Shown here piece by piece: positions 10,058-19,707 of a stretch of 64,000 bases of DNA (position 1 is its first letter; every line of letters starts with the position of its first letter). The notes under the pieces were generated by a model. That model made no database searches, had not been told where the DNA came from, and worked only from the letters and a program-made list of their open reading frames with translations. The position numbers were made by a program, and so were the translations under genes. Source of the stretch: Nematopogon swammerdamellus (taxonomy: Eukaryota > Arthropoda > Insecta > Lepidoptera > Adelidae); NCBI GenBank assembly GCA_946902875.1, contig OX336355.1, forward strand, positions 12,247,347 through 12,311,346, in the 5' to 3' direction.

Positions 10058-10450
10058 AGGGTTCCGTATCCGTCGTACGGGACCCTATTACTAAGCCTAC
10101 GCCGTCTGTCTGTCTGCCTGTCTGTCTGTCCGTCTGTCCGAGGACTGTACTTCTTGAACCGTAATAGGTAGCCCGTTGAAATGTTCACAGAATATGTGTC
10201 AAAAGGGCCGATATAACAATATTATAAATAAGAAAAAGTAAAAAATTCACGGGGTCCCCATATAAGAAACTAAAAAGTATATGCGCGCCATCTGCCGAAA
10301 AGAGTATGAAGCATTTTAACTAATCATTAATTTTAACTAATATGAAGCATTTCATAAAACACGCCATAGATGGCGTGAGTGGCGCTGACCATGACATGGC
10401 GATACGGAACCCTCGGTGCGCGAGTTCGACTCGCACTTGGCCGGTTTTTT
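10058..10450 (+). repeat. Family D full-length copy
   Basis: It opens AGGGTTCCGTATCCGTCGTA. A (CTGTCTGT)n-like tract follows, then CTTGAACCGTAATAGGTAGC, AATATGTGT and GCGCGCCATCTRCCG. It closes CATGGCGATACGGAACCCT plus a hairpin (CGAGTTCGACTCG) and CACTTGGCCGGTTTTTT. AGGGTTCCGTATC and GATACGGAACCCT are inverted copies. The family is widespread in Lepidoptera; its class is unclear to me. Confidence 0.85.
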
Positions 10451-10554
10451 TATAAGACCGTAGATTGAAAATAGGCATTATTTTCAGTCACTAGCTGTAC
10501 ACCAGCTGTTCCCGTGACCACGCTTCGCGGAACATATCGTATAGGGGCAACCCG

Positions 10555-10820
10555 TGTACCATTAGACAAAATTACTTTTTTTTAATTTGGATTTTTCTAT
10601 TTCAGGGATTATTAGTAATATATGTCATGTGTATAAATACATTTAAAGACATTTTGTTTGTGAATTACTTCATTATTTTTTAGTTTCATTATCTTTTACA
10701 GGTTTTTTAATTTTTTTATTTTTTTCAAAACGTCACTTTTTGTCTAATGGTACAAGATGGACATATACCTTTAGACAGCTATGCTCATACCTTTAGACAC
10801 CAAGTCGTTCCATTAGACAG
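10555..10820. repeat. Left cluster of transposon 14-bp motif (5 copies)
   Basis: Copies start at 10555, 10741, 10765, 10787 and 10807, one forward and four reverse. They read TGTACCATTAGACA, TGTCTAATGGTACA, ATACCTTTAGACA, ATACCTTTAGACAC and TTCCATTAGACAG. They lie between the left end and the PHD end of the gene. The likely role is transposase binding. Confidence 0.75.
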
Positions 10821-10953
10821 TGAAAATATTTTATTTATATCTTCAAATAAAACAATGATTTCATTGTAATTTCTTTCATTTAATATCACGTCGACATTAC
10901 AGAAACAATAACGTTAAATCAGAAAGAAACTACATAGTAAATTTTGCAATATT

Positions 10954-11373
10954 TTACAAAAAACTTTTTTGAACAACGTCTAACATCTCAATCGAATCCA
11001 GTGAATCGTCCGATCCAGAGACAGCAAAGCAATTGTGACACATAAACGGATCCTCATCTTCAGCTTGTGGAATGTGGTCTCTGTGCTTCTTGGGGATACA
11101 CCTTTCATGGAAGTAGGCACGACACGATTCACAGAAAAGGGTTTCTACTTTGTTTGAGAATTTTTTACAAATGATGCATGACACAATTGATATGTCCTTA
11201 AGAACCTTTATTGTTTTATTAGGATTTAATAAACCGCTAGTTCCAGGAGTACTACCTTGAGATATTCGTGGACCAGTCAATAGGTCAGGGTATTTATTGT
11301 ATTCTGATTTCATTTTCATGTTTGGTAGAATATTCGGCTTTAATTTCTTTGCGATAGCTTTGCCATTCTTCTG
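10954..11373 (-). pseudogene. PHD-type zinc finger part of the transposase gene, after an in-frame TGA
   Basis: This is in the same frame as the 502-codon ORF above it and separated from it only by a TGA at 11374-11376. It encodes 139 residues to a stop at 10954. The Cys/His pattern is C-x2-C (SCIIC), C-x2-C (FCESC), H-x2-C (FHERC) and C-x2-C (MCHNC), i.e. C4HC3 as in PHD fingers. A short acidic Ser/Asp tail follows. PHD fingers usually bind histone tails, so here it could steer integration; that is inference. The TGA may be one recent mutation or a readthrough site. Confidence 0.7.
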
Positions 11374-12882
11374 TCATTTGCGGGATTCAGCTATTTCATT
11401 TTTTTCCGGGGTATCTGTAAGGATTCTTGTTTTACCTTTCTTTCTTCCTTTTGTAGATTTTCTTTCACCCGCCTTAGGAAATGGAATTACAAATTCTGGC
11501 GATACCAATGCTGACATAACCGAACTGTTTTTCGGCGGTGTCTGTGGGTCGTGCATATTTTCAGTGTCTTCACCTTGCATAAGGAGGGGTAGTGCTTCTG
11601 TCAGTTCTGTGTTAGGTGGTGTATGGGTGCCTGGTTGAGTTTGTGGTTCGGGACGATCAGTGACAAAAGATGACAAGAAGTCTTCATCGGTGAAAATGGC
11701 GTCATTGTAGGGGAATATACCAGTAACTTGGAATCCTTTAATGATATTATGTGGACTGAAAGCCGTGGGATAGGCAGCTCCTATTAACTCAGCAACGTCT
11801 GTGATTTTGATTGGCTGTCCGGGATGATTAACCATAAATTGTTCTGCAGCTTTGCCATAGAACTTCTTGAATGGACCAAACACTGTGCGATCCAAAGGCT
11901 GCATTCGGTGGGACGTATGCGGGTGAAGGGTTAACATTACAATTCCGTTATCTCTCGCTTTGTCTATTATTTCAATGGAGATATGCGATTCGTGGTTATC
12001 CAATATTAGAAGAACAGGGTTTTCTTTGGATGGCTTGGCATGAAGAATGAAATGGTTCAAATACTGTTGAAAAAGACTTTCAGTTGACCATCCAGAACGA
12101 TTAGCCCCTCCAATGGATCCTGGTGGAGCTCCTTTGATCATGTTACTCTTGTAGTACACGCGAGGAAATATAAGCATAGGTGGAACCGAATTTCCGCAAG
12201 CATTAATACATGCGATCATTGTCACATTTTCGCCCCTCTCAGCGGAAGTAAGCTTTCCTAGTTGTCGGATTTCTTTTGGGGCCAATACCTTATCTGGTTT
12301 ATGGACAGTGGAATTTCCGGTTTCGTCTAAATTATAAATTTCGTGTGGCCGAAAGTGGTAACGCTCCATTACCTCTTTCAGGTTTTTGTAGAACATTTGC
12401 ACGCTGTTCTTGTTGAATCCCGTTGCTCTTCCTAGGCTTGTTGCTTCAGGTTTTCTTAATGACAAGTCCGGAAACCGTTTCCTAAATCCTACAAGCCATT
12501 CAGTTCCTGCTTTCTCATTCTCTACCCACGAAGGAGGCATTTTCTTTTTGTTTGCGACAGCGAACTTGTAGGCTAGAGATCTCACTGTTTTGAGGTCCAA
12601 TCCGTAGTGCAGGTAGGCGGCTTTTTTTATGTAATTGCATAGTGCGATTTCTTCTTGGAGTGTGAAAACCTTTTTTACAGCAAAATTGGGTAGATCTATT
12701 TTAATTTCGTTCACAGGTTTTCCTCTGTTCTTTTTGACGTAGTGGAATATTGTACAGCGATTTACCTTATATTTTTCGGCGGATTTTCTTATAGATACTC
12801 CATTGAGAACTTCTTTCACGGCTTCCTCAAGGGCATCCCGGCACACTCTTTCTCGAATTTTTCCAGATTTACTTCGTGGCAC
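11374..12882 (-). CDS. pogo/Tigger-like transposase (HTH + DDE_1)
   Basis: The ORF has 502 codons from ATG at 12882 to TGA at 11374. An N-terminal psq-type helix-turn-helix (about residues 12-55, NGVSIRKSAEKYKVNRCTI) should bind DNA. A CENP-B-like second DNA-binding region (about 70-145, with GTEWLVGFRKRFPDLSLRKP) follows. Next comes a DDE_1 catalytic domain with D186 (IYNLDETG), D295 (LLILDNHESH) and D331 (MQPLDRTVFGPFKKFY). The last two are 35 residues apart, giving DD35D. All three acids are present and no frameshift is seen, so it looks young. It would cut and paste the element. The protein continues in frame into a PHD finger past the stop. Confidence 0.88.
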   Translation of the reverse strand: MPRSKSGKIRERVCRDALEEAVKEVLNGVSIRKSAEKYKVNRCTIFHYVKKNRGKPVNEIKIDLPNFAVKKVFTLQEEIALCNYIKKAAYLHYGLDLKTVRSLAYKFAVANKKKMPPSWVENEKAGTEWLVGFRKRFPDLSLRKPEATSLGRATGFNKNSVQMFYKNLKEVMERYHFRPHEIYNLDETGNSTVHKPDKVLAPKEIRQLGKLTSAERGENVTMIACINACGNSVPPMLIFPRVYYKSNMIKGAPPGSIGGANRSGWSTESLFQQYLNHFILHAKPSKENPVLLILDNHESHISIEIIDKARDNGIVMLTLHPHTSHRMQPLDRTVFGPFKKFYGKAAEQFMVNHPGQPIKITDVAELIGAAYPTAFSPHNIIKGFQVTGIFPYNDAIFTDEDFLSSFVTDRPEPQTQPGTHTPPNTELTEALPLLMQGEDTENMHDPQTPPKNSSVMSALVSPEFVIPFPKAGERKSTKGRKKGKTRILTDTPEKNEIAESRK

Positions 12883-12917
12883 TGAAAAAATAATAAAACA
12901 TTCATGGTCAACCTTAC

Positions 12918-12993
12918 TGTCTAATAGTACATGACATACAGTGTACCATTAGACGTGTCTAAAGGTACAACTCTGACTTTGTCTAAAGGTACA
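12918..12993. repeat. Inner right cluster of transposon 14-bp motif (4 copies)
   Basis: Copies lie at 12918-12931 (TGTCTAATAGTACA), 12942-12955 (reverse), 12956-12969 and 12980-12993 (both TGTCTAAAGGTACA). They begin 35 bp upstream of the transposase start codon, so they could also overlap its promoter. Confidence 0.8.
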
Positions 12994-13318
12994 ATTTATC
13001 AAACATTTCCGTTAGAAATAAAAATAATCATTTTGAGGTTATATTAGTAGAAAATAACTCTTTAAAAACTCAAAGCAGACTATGTACTACACAAAAAAGA
13101 TAATTCGTGATTGAATTTGTGTATAAAAAATACTCAAGCACATTGTAAAAACACGACAAATACTTACTTTTTGTGTCCAAAAACGAAGACCTGCTCTAAC
13201 GACATGAGTTTGACAGCTGACACTAAATGAATTGGTTAGGGTTGCCATATAAGAAATATTAACGGATACGTTCAGTTCACACGACGGTTAATCAAGTAAT
13301 TTTTGCGGAATGCCTAGT

Positions 13319-13347
13319 GTCTAATAGTACACGCGTCTAAAGGTACA
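13319..13347. repeat. Outer right pair of transposon 14-bp motif
   Basis: TGTCTAATAGTACA (13319-13332) is followed directly by CGTCTAAAGGTACA (13334-13347). This pair probably marks the right end of the element. Confidence 0.7.
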
Positions 13348-14437
13348 ATGTAGAAAACGTCAGTCAGTCCCACGTGAACACCACGGAAATTAATAATTGA
13401 GTAGTTCTCGAGCGAACATAGAATCGCGACAGTTGATCGGCCATTCATTACTTACACATTTTCCGATTTATTGGTTAGTTGTAATATCCCAATGAATATG
13501 ATTGTGATATTTTTTTAGAAATAAGTAAGTAGTGATGACTCGTACTATGTAGGCAGTGGCAAACATCTTTGTAAATGTAGACTAAGTGGACGTAAAAAAA
13601 GTTGCCAGCGAAGTTTCTTGTCAGTTCTGATAATCGACCTGGCAAAATGCAAAATGATGTTAAAATATGACGAATCCGAGTGCAGCGTGCTGTCTATGGA
13701 CGATGAATAAAGAATAAAGAATTGGTAGATAGGGGAAATCAGCATGGATCATTTTAATATTTACTGAAACGAAACTGGTTATCTAATCTACTTTCCGATG
13801 AAGTTTGATACGATACAAAACATTTTTAAAGCGGCTTCCCGCTTGAATCCCTCTCAATCTGCAATGTTCCAGTTCCTGGGTGTGTTCGTTGAAACCAGAG
13901 ATAAACCTCGTTGAAACTATTGAATGGCACCTTCCTTCACAAATGTTATTTCTGTTTCAGATGAATGCTGCGTGGACCACTGAGAACATCAGCGCAAGAC
14001 TTTGAGACCTCGTCACTATTATATTGTAATGCCTGTACTGTAGGCAGCCCTGGGAATGTCTGTGGATATCTCTGGACGACCAATGACCATATACCAACAA
14101 TAATTATACACGGTCCTATGTTACAGACCGACCAAGTTATCTGTGAACTGAGTGGTGCGCTGTCATCGTTTCATGGTTGCCAGAGAGACTGAGAGAACTC
14201 GATTGAACACGCTTTGACACATATGACAGCCGAATGACACTTCTGTAGTTCCTGATCTGACCACTTCACTGATAACTTGGTAGGTCTGTACTTTGCCGAT
14301 TGGAGTAGGCTACGCGGATAAAGAAAACGTTCGAAGATAGAATGCGACGCTGCGCGCCGAGTATCCATTTTAGAATCCAGCAATTATTATCTTGGCTTCA
14401 GTTACTGACAACCCTGTTCTATTCTACATACCTACAT
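13348..14437. other. Intergenic, unassigned
   Basis: No supported gene or repeat. Short ORFs at 13545-13745 and 13965-14192 have no recognisable composition or motif. Confidence 0.35.
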
Positions 14438-14732
14438 ATCGCACGCTATATCCCGAAAATCGTGGTAAGCAGAGTAACCGGTATTGTGCTCTAAGGACTC
14501 TGGTAGAGTACAGCACAACAACGACCGCCGCGTCTAGCAAATCATTCGGACAAGATAACTATCAAGCAGCAAGTAAGGCACGAAGACCCAACTGCTGCAT
14601 GACTCGGTGGAAGGACCGTGCCAAGGTGAGAGGTGGCTATCCTGTCGCCCTTTAGCACGGCATCTCGTCCTTATCACTTAAAGTCTTTTACGACATGCAC
14701 GGGAGAGATGGAGTGTAGGGGTATACGGTTCT
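14438..14732 (+). repeat. Family C copy
   Basis: The order is the same as in other copies: CGTGGTAAGCAGAGTAACCG, a degraded hairpin, ACAAGATAACTATCAAGCAG, CGTGCCAAGGTGAGAGGTGG and TTTTACGACATGCACGGGAG. The extreme 3' end is lost and followed by a CT-rich run. Confidence 0.8.
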
Positions 14733-16037
14733 ATTCTTCTTTCTCTATCTCTCTCTTTTTACCTCTCACCCGCTCTCTCTTTCAAAACTTATATTCAAGG
14801 GATGGTGTTACAAGCAACAAAGTCAGACCATGGTGAATGCAAGCAGACATCCTGACTGACTTTTATATGGTCAGTACTCTATTGGATAACAAACGAAGTG
14901 GCATTGATTCGGACGGTCTCGGCTCGTGTATGCAGCAGCTGCATCTGTGAAATTTTCACATTAGGACCACCAGGAAAGTCTTGCAAATTTTAAGCCAGCA
15001 TTCAACTGAGACTGGAGTAAATTCTTGCTACAGTTTAACCTCAAAACACGTCTGCAAAAAATGCTCCAGGAGACTAGGGTCCCGAGAGAATAGATTCCAA
15101 ATGTACATTTGGATTAGATCTATAGATAATGTACAGTGATCTATAGATAATGTATATGTATATGTTGCTTGGCGAAAGGGTCGAAGACAATATGGGTTAT
15201 CTATCAGTTTTTGATGGCAAGATGAATGCCAAACTAATTGGACTGATGGCTGATTTATTGTGCCTGCACTGTAGCTTGTATTATAAAATTTGAAGCGGCG
15301 GCGGCGGCGTTGCCATTGATGTGAATCTCACTGTTTTCATCAATTTTCATATCGACTTTCTTATCCTGTAGTAATAACCATTTAATGCCAAAGGAGTTTT
15401 TCACGTTCTGTATAATATCTACTACTTTGCTCTGTGATATAATAAAGAAGATTTCTTTTCATCACCCATCGCCCTGGTGCACTATTTTACTACGGAAGTT
15501 AGACTGTGTTCTTAGAAATATGTTGGGAGTCTTAGAAAGATGGACTTCAGAAATTTTACTACGGTGTCATTTCTCACATCGTAAAAACTTCAATGGCAGT
15601 GAGATAGGCAGGCGCTTTCAAACATAACCAGTTTTTTAGGGTCGAGGAATATGTCGCTCAACTATAACTTTGACAATCTGTATAAGAATCAATCATTTTT
15701 CCCAAGTCATCATTGACACAAGGGGAATATTTTTTTAAAGGTTTTGATACGAGTTTCATTTACTTGGCAAAAACGAGAAATTTCGTTCTTTACACAGTTG
15801 GTTCTCGGCATACTAGTTTTATTCACCGCAAAGCTGGAATTTAACCTTTAAAAAGTTGCCGTTTCGATATTCGTTCTTGAAGTCATCCCGCTATAGTAGA
15901 AAAAATATGTATTTATTGTATTTCGTAGCTAATGAATGAGTGATCGAATATGCAACTTTACTGAGCAATTTATTTTTCACAATGATGCAATTTTAAAATT
16001 TCAGTCGACAACGAAATAATTAATGTGCGGCACTGCA
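14733..16037. other. Intergenic, unassigned
   Basis: A CT-rich run lies at 14735-14795 and a (GGC)n run at 15296-15311 beside ATTGATGTGAATC. No coding support. Confidence 0.35.
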
Positions 16038-16180
16038 CTATACTGTAGCGGAACGGCGCGGAGGCGGCGACGCACGAGTTAGCAAACCGCACCGCGCGGC
16101 AGTATGCGGCAGCTGTGCTGCGCGGCGCGTATAGCAATTAGTATGAACATATTTAATGCCGCGCCGCTCCGATGCAGTTA
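16038..16180. mobile_element. GC-rich foldback MITE candidate
   Basis: The left end ACTGTAGCGGAACGGCGCGG and the right end CCGCGCCGCTCCGATGCAGT are inverted copies with 3 mismatches in 20. Flanking GTGCGGC and AGGTGCGG may extend them. The inside is GC-rich (CGCACCGCGCGGCAG). It stands out sharply from AT-rich DNA. Confidence 0.55.
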
Positions 16181-16687
16181 GGTGCGGTCTCAGCTTTAGT
16201 CATGTATGAGTATGAATTACATATTTGTAATTTTTTTTTTACTATTTATTAAGAAATAAAGATGTGAATTCAATAACTGTTTTGTACTTACAATTTATTT
16301 AGGTATAATATAGAATTAAAAATTAAACAACCTGACGTTTCTTATATTAAAATAAATATGATTATTTTAAATTAAAACAATGGTTTCCAGCTAGGATGAT
16401 AACATTGGTTAGGAAATCAAACTACATTTCAAAATACGAAATCTACATTTATTGAAATAAAACCGAATTGCTGAAAATCGACACACAAACTAAAAATACA
16501 AGAAATACTGGAGCATCGACAATGCACTTGACTAGAGAAGTTACAACATTTTTATTGATTCTAATTAATTTGCTTAAACTATCAAATATTTATCGAAAAA
16601 TCCAGAACCGCTAAGTTTGTCATAACACGTCCGGCCACGGTATCTTCGAAGTGTTCAAGGCATTTTTCTTTTTATGTAAACCAACAT

Positions 16688-16877
16688 GTGTTTTCATTTT
16701 ACGAAGGCAGAGGCGACTGCGCAGAGCTCAGTACAGGACGAACTCGACGCCAGGTTGGTACACACGTTCTACACGTCTCCGTGTCGCTCCGTCGAACCGA
16801 GTCGTTCCCTACTGAGCTTCGCGCGGTCTTACACCACTTCCTACCTCATACCCCTCGTGCCTTCGTAAAATGAACAC
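16688..16877. mobile_element. MITE with CATTTTACGAAGGCA inverted ends
   Basis: CATTTTACGAAGGCA (16695-16709) returns as TGCCTTCGTAAAATG (16858-16872). GTGTT outside the left arm pairs with AACAC outside the right one. The interior is GC-richer than its surroundings and accounts for the two overlapping 60-residue ORFs here, which I do not accept as genes. Confidence 0.65.
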
Positions 16878-17739
16878 ACTCTATATGACATTTTTATTAT
16901 ATTGAACTTCGAAGGACGTACCGCGGCTGAATGTGTTAAGAAAATACACAATTATTCATACTGTAATCAAGTTAAAATATTGTAACATTAGAAATGCAAA
17001 CTTATTAAACTATTAAAAACTAGTCCACATATTTTGATGTCTCCAAAAAAAAAATCATAGGCCTACGTGCGGCTGGAAATAGGCCTCAAATTACAGGCAA
17101 TTCATCTATAAATAGGTAAGAAAGACCGAAACACAAATTATGTATATTACTGGCAGACTATACCAAAATTATGGGAATACTATACCAAATAAAATAAAGG
17201 TAAGCAGTCAAAAATGTTGTGCTTCCGGCAATATCGTAATTATGAGTAAAATAATTACGTAAAAACATGCGTTTTAAACATAATGGGGAAAAACTTTTTA
17301 CAATAATCATTTAGATTACAAATGCAATGAAATATCAACTGTATTTCATTAAATTATGTGATAAAAACACATTATTACACAGTTTTAATAGGTTTGTACT
17401 TGGGAAGTGGCCCAATTACTATGGAGCATGTGCAATATGCCCAAATGTATTTGATTTAATTTTTTATTTGACACTACGAGAAGTAAACTAATTTTAGAAC
17501 AGAATTTGAGCAATGCTCTTTTTATCACGGAAAAGAACAAGGCAGTGGTAAAAAAAGCAAACCATCGCAAATGAGAAAGCACCAAAATTAAAACAAATCT
17601 TCTATGTTTTGTTCAAAAGGTGAATAAATTGTTTTCCCATATAGCGTTTCACACTTAAAGCATGCTGTAAGCGTCACAGACCGGCGCCAGCGGGAAGTAG
17701 TCATTCCGTATCTCTGAAGGCCGAAATAGCTGGAGGAAA
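16878..17739. other. AT-rich intergenic DNA
   Basis: No recognisable gene or repeat. Confidence 0.4.
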
Positions 17740-17911
17740 ATTGGAGAGGCGTATGTACTAAATAGTTCGTGTTTTCCGTTCAGTTCAGGGTAGCCGACAT
17801 GAAACGAAGGGAAGCACTGGCATGGCACCTAGTTCACCCGGTGTTAAGGGATGACATCGCGGATGTTGTAGGTGATGTAGCCAAACGTGTCAAGTTTCCA
17901 TAAAAAAATAA
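17740..17911 (+). repeat. SINE-2 3' part
   Basis: It runs GTACTAAATAGTTCGTGTTT, then AGTTCACCCGGTGTTAAGGG, GATGTTGTAGGTGATGTAGC and CAAGTTTCCATAAAAAAA. The head is missing. Confidence 0.8.
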
Positions 17912-17959
17912 GTCCAGCAGTGGAAGCTTACAAGCCGAGTGACTAATGGATAAGAAACA

Positions 17960-18268
17960 GATGCCGTGCTAAAGGGCGACAGTTTAGCCGCCTCTCACCT
18001 TGGTACAGTGCATCCACAGTAGATAAGTGCCTTCGTGCCTTAAAGTCTTGCTCTAATATTTTGCTAAACATTGTGATGGCTGTTGTGGTGTAATTTACCC
18101 AAGATCAATATTTATATCAGCACAGTGAACTAGAGAGGGGCGGCAGAGTAGCCACCTTTCAATTTGGCGCGGCCCTTCACCGAGTCATGCAGCAGGTGGG
18201 TATTCGTGCCTTACTTGCTGTTTGATATTTATCTTGCCCTAATACTTTACCAAACGTGGTGATTGGTG
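17960..18268 (-). repeat. Family C copy, inverted and rearranged
   Basis: It holds GATGCCGTGCTAAAGGGCGA, CTCTCACCTTGG, GTCATGCAGCAGGTGGGTAT and AAACGTGGTGATTGGTGTTG in the inverted order. An internal duplication or insertion lies around 18020-18170. Confidence 0.7.
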
Positions 18269-18426
18269 TTGATAATTATTTTGTATGTAACCATATTTTG
18301 ATAAATTGTTCCTACAGGCACAGATCTTGAGTAAAAAGTTGATTTACTCCAAACAGTTTTGAAGCAATCATTCGATTACGCTAGTATGGGATCCTAAGCT
18401 AAAGACTGAAGCTATTTGAGCAAATA

Positions 18427-18432
18427 TTTATT
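18427..18432 (-). terminator. Polyadenylation signal of the taxilin gene
   Basis: TTTATT on the plus strand is AATAAA on the minus strand, about 200 bp past the taxilin stop at 18631. Confidence 0.6.
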
Positions 18433-18630
18433 CACCCTTCAAAACATCGAAAACTGTGACCAATGAAGTTTGTATAAGTATCGCCACCATTCTAAAAGAC
18501 TGGCACGGTGGCCGCGACGTGCGCACGCCGCTCCCAACCACCAATCTTACCCAGTATTCGACTGCTGCGACAGGCTTGCGCTTAGTTCAGAGCCTTGCAA
18601 ATGTGTGGCAGTATAAATACAAACTGTATT

Positions 18631-19707
18631 CTAACTTTCCACATTGCTACTGGACTGTGCTTGTATAAGTGGCTCAGGTTTCCCATCTCCAATAGGTGTA
18701 TCACCTTTCGACGGGCTTAGGGCTCTATCCTTCTTTACACAGAGTTGAGATTCGCCTGCAATAACTTCGAGACCACCAAAGTTTTCGTCCGATGGCTGTG
18801 CACCATTCGTTTCTCCGTTCAAGACAGCACACACATCTCTAGGTACAGTGGTGGTATTCGAATCACTACTGTTAGTAACTATGACTGTATTTTCTTCAAT
18901 GTTATTGTCAGTCTTAATATTACTACTGCTTTCAACTGTAGATTTCTGATTCGTTGTAATAACTAGACTGTCAACATTATCGACTGGTTCAATTATGGTG
19001 GATGGTACAATCGGACTGACTTCAATTGTTGAGATAACCGGTTTACCTTCAACGGATGATTCTACTGAACTGGCTTTAGTTGGTGATACAACTAGATTGA
19101 CTTGATCGGTCGATTCAATTGGCTTGACTTGATCGGCTGATTCAAATGGTTTGACTTGATCGGTTGATCGCACTGGTTTGAATCGATTGGTTGATTCAAC
19201 TGGTTTGACTTGATCTGTCGATTCAATTGGCTTGACGTCAACTGTCAATTCTACTGGCTCGGTTTCAATGGTTAATTCTGTCATCTTTGTGTCAAGAGGT
19301 GATTCTGCCTTAACTTCAATAGGTGAATCTACTGATTTGACTTCAACAGTTGATTCTCCTGAGTCGATCTTAACTGTTGAATCTGCTGCCTTAACTTCAA
19401 CGGGTGATACAGTCGGTTTGACATCAATGTCTGGACTGCCAGCTTCAATGATTTCTTGGCTTGTCGCTTGTTTTTGTGTTGTCTTATCATCATTGACTTC
19501 CGGATTAGCTGTGACATTCTCCTGCAATAGTTTTTCCTTTTCCGCTTTACTCTTTTTACCTTTTCCCTTTTTGGACTTGCCCGTTGTCGGTTGTTCAGCC
19601 TTCGTTTGGTTTTCTTCCTCTTTCTTTGTGGTTAGGACGTTGAGTTGGTTCTGGAGGTGGGCCAAACTCTGTTTGAGTTGAGCACAGTTGGCAGCCATTG
19701 CGTCAAC
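18631..19707 (-). CDS. Txln: Taxilin exon 9 (C-terminal, repetitive)
   Basis: This is the last exon: 358 codons plus TAG after the acceptor TTCCAG. It starts VDAMAANCAQLKQSLAHLQN, a short final coiled coil. A basic stretch (GKSKKGKGKKSKAEKEK) follows, then a long Ser/Thr/Glu/Val tail with 9-residue repeats (VKPIESTDQ type) and a disordered end. It is much longer than I would expect for a taxilin C-terminus. An internal ATG could start a shorter ORF, but splicing from 20708 fits in phase 0. Confidence 0.9.
   Translation of the reverse strand, partial: VDAMAANCAQLKQSLAHLQNQLNVLTTKKEEENQTKAEQPTTGKSKKGKGKKSKAEKEKLLQENVTANPEVNDDKTTQKQATSQEIIEAGSPDIDVKPTVSPVEVKAADSTVKIDSGESTVEVKSVDSPIEVKAESPLDTKMTELTIETEPVELTVDVKPIESTDQVKPVESTNRFKPVRSTDQVKPFESADQVKPIESTDQVNLVVSPTKASSVESSVEGKPVISTIEVSPIVPSTIIEPVDNVDSLVITTNQKSTVESSSNIKTDNNIEENTVIVTNSSDSNTTTVPRDVCAVLNGETNGAQPSDENFGGLEVIAGESQLCVKKDRALSPSKGDTPIGDGKPEPLIQAQSSSNVES

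Larger units (their letters stand above)
10552..13347 (-). mobile_element. pogo/Tigger-like DNA transposon with PHD finger
   Basis: A unit of about 2.8 kb holds a DD35D transposase ORF and a downstream PHD-like zinc finger. Clusters of a 14-bp motif, TGTCTAAWRGTACA, flank it on both sides. The outermost parts (GTGTACCATTAGACA at left, TGTCTAATAGTACACG at right) are inverted copies and probably lie at or near the ends. I could not fix the exact termini or a TA target duplication. The bases 13000-13318 between the right-hand clusters are AT-rich non-coding DNA. Confidence 0.75.

Noticed and set aside
10080..10145. Independent CTGT microsatellite
   Set aside because: It is the internal tract of family D and recurs at the same place in every copy.
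11297..11638. 113-residue plus-strand ORF
   Set aside because: Antisense shadow of the transposase ORF.
16686..16873. Two overlapping 60-residue ORFs
   Set aside because: They lie entirely within a MITE with inverted ends.
19232..19681. 149-residue plus-strand ORF
   Set aside because: Antisense shadow of the taxilin exon-9 repeat; the hydrophobic and Ser-rich content follows from the complement.
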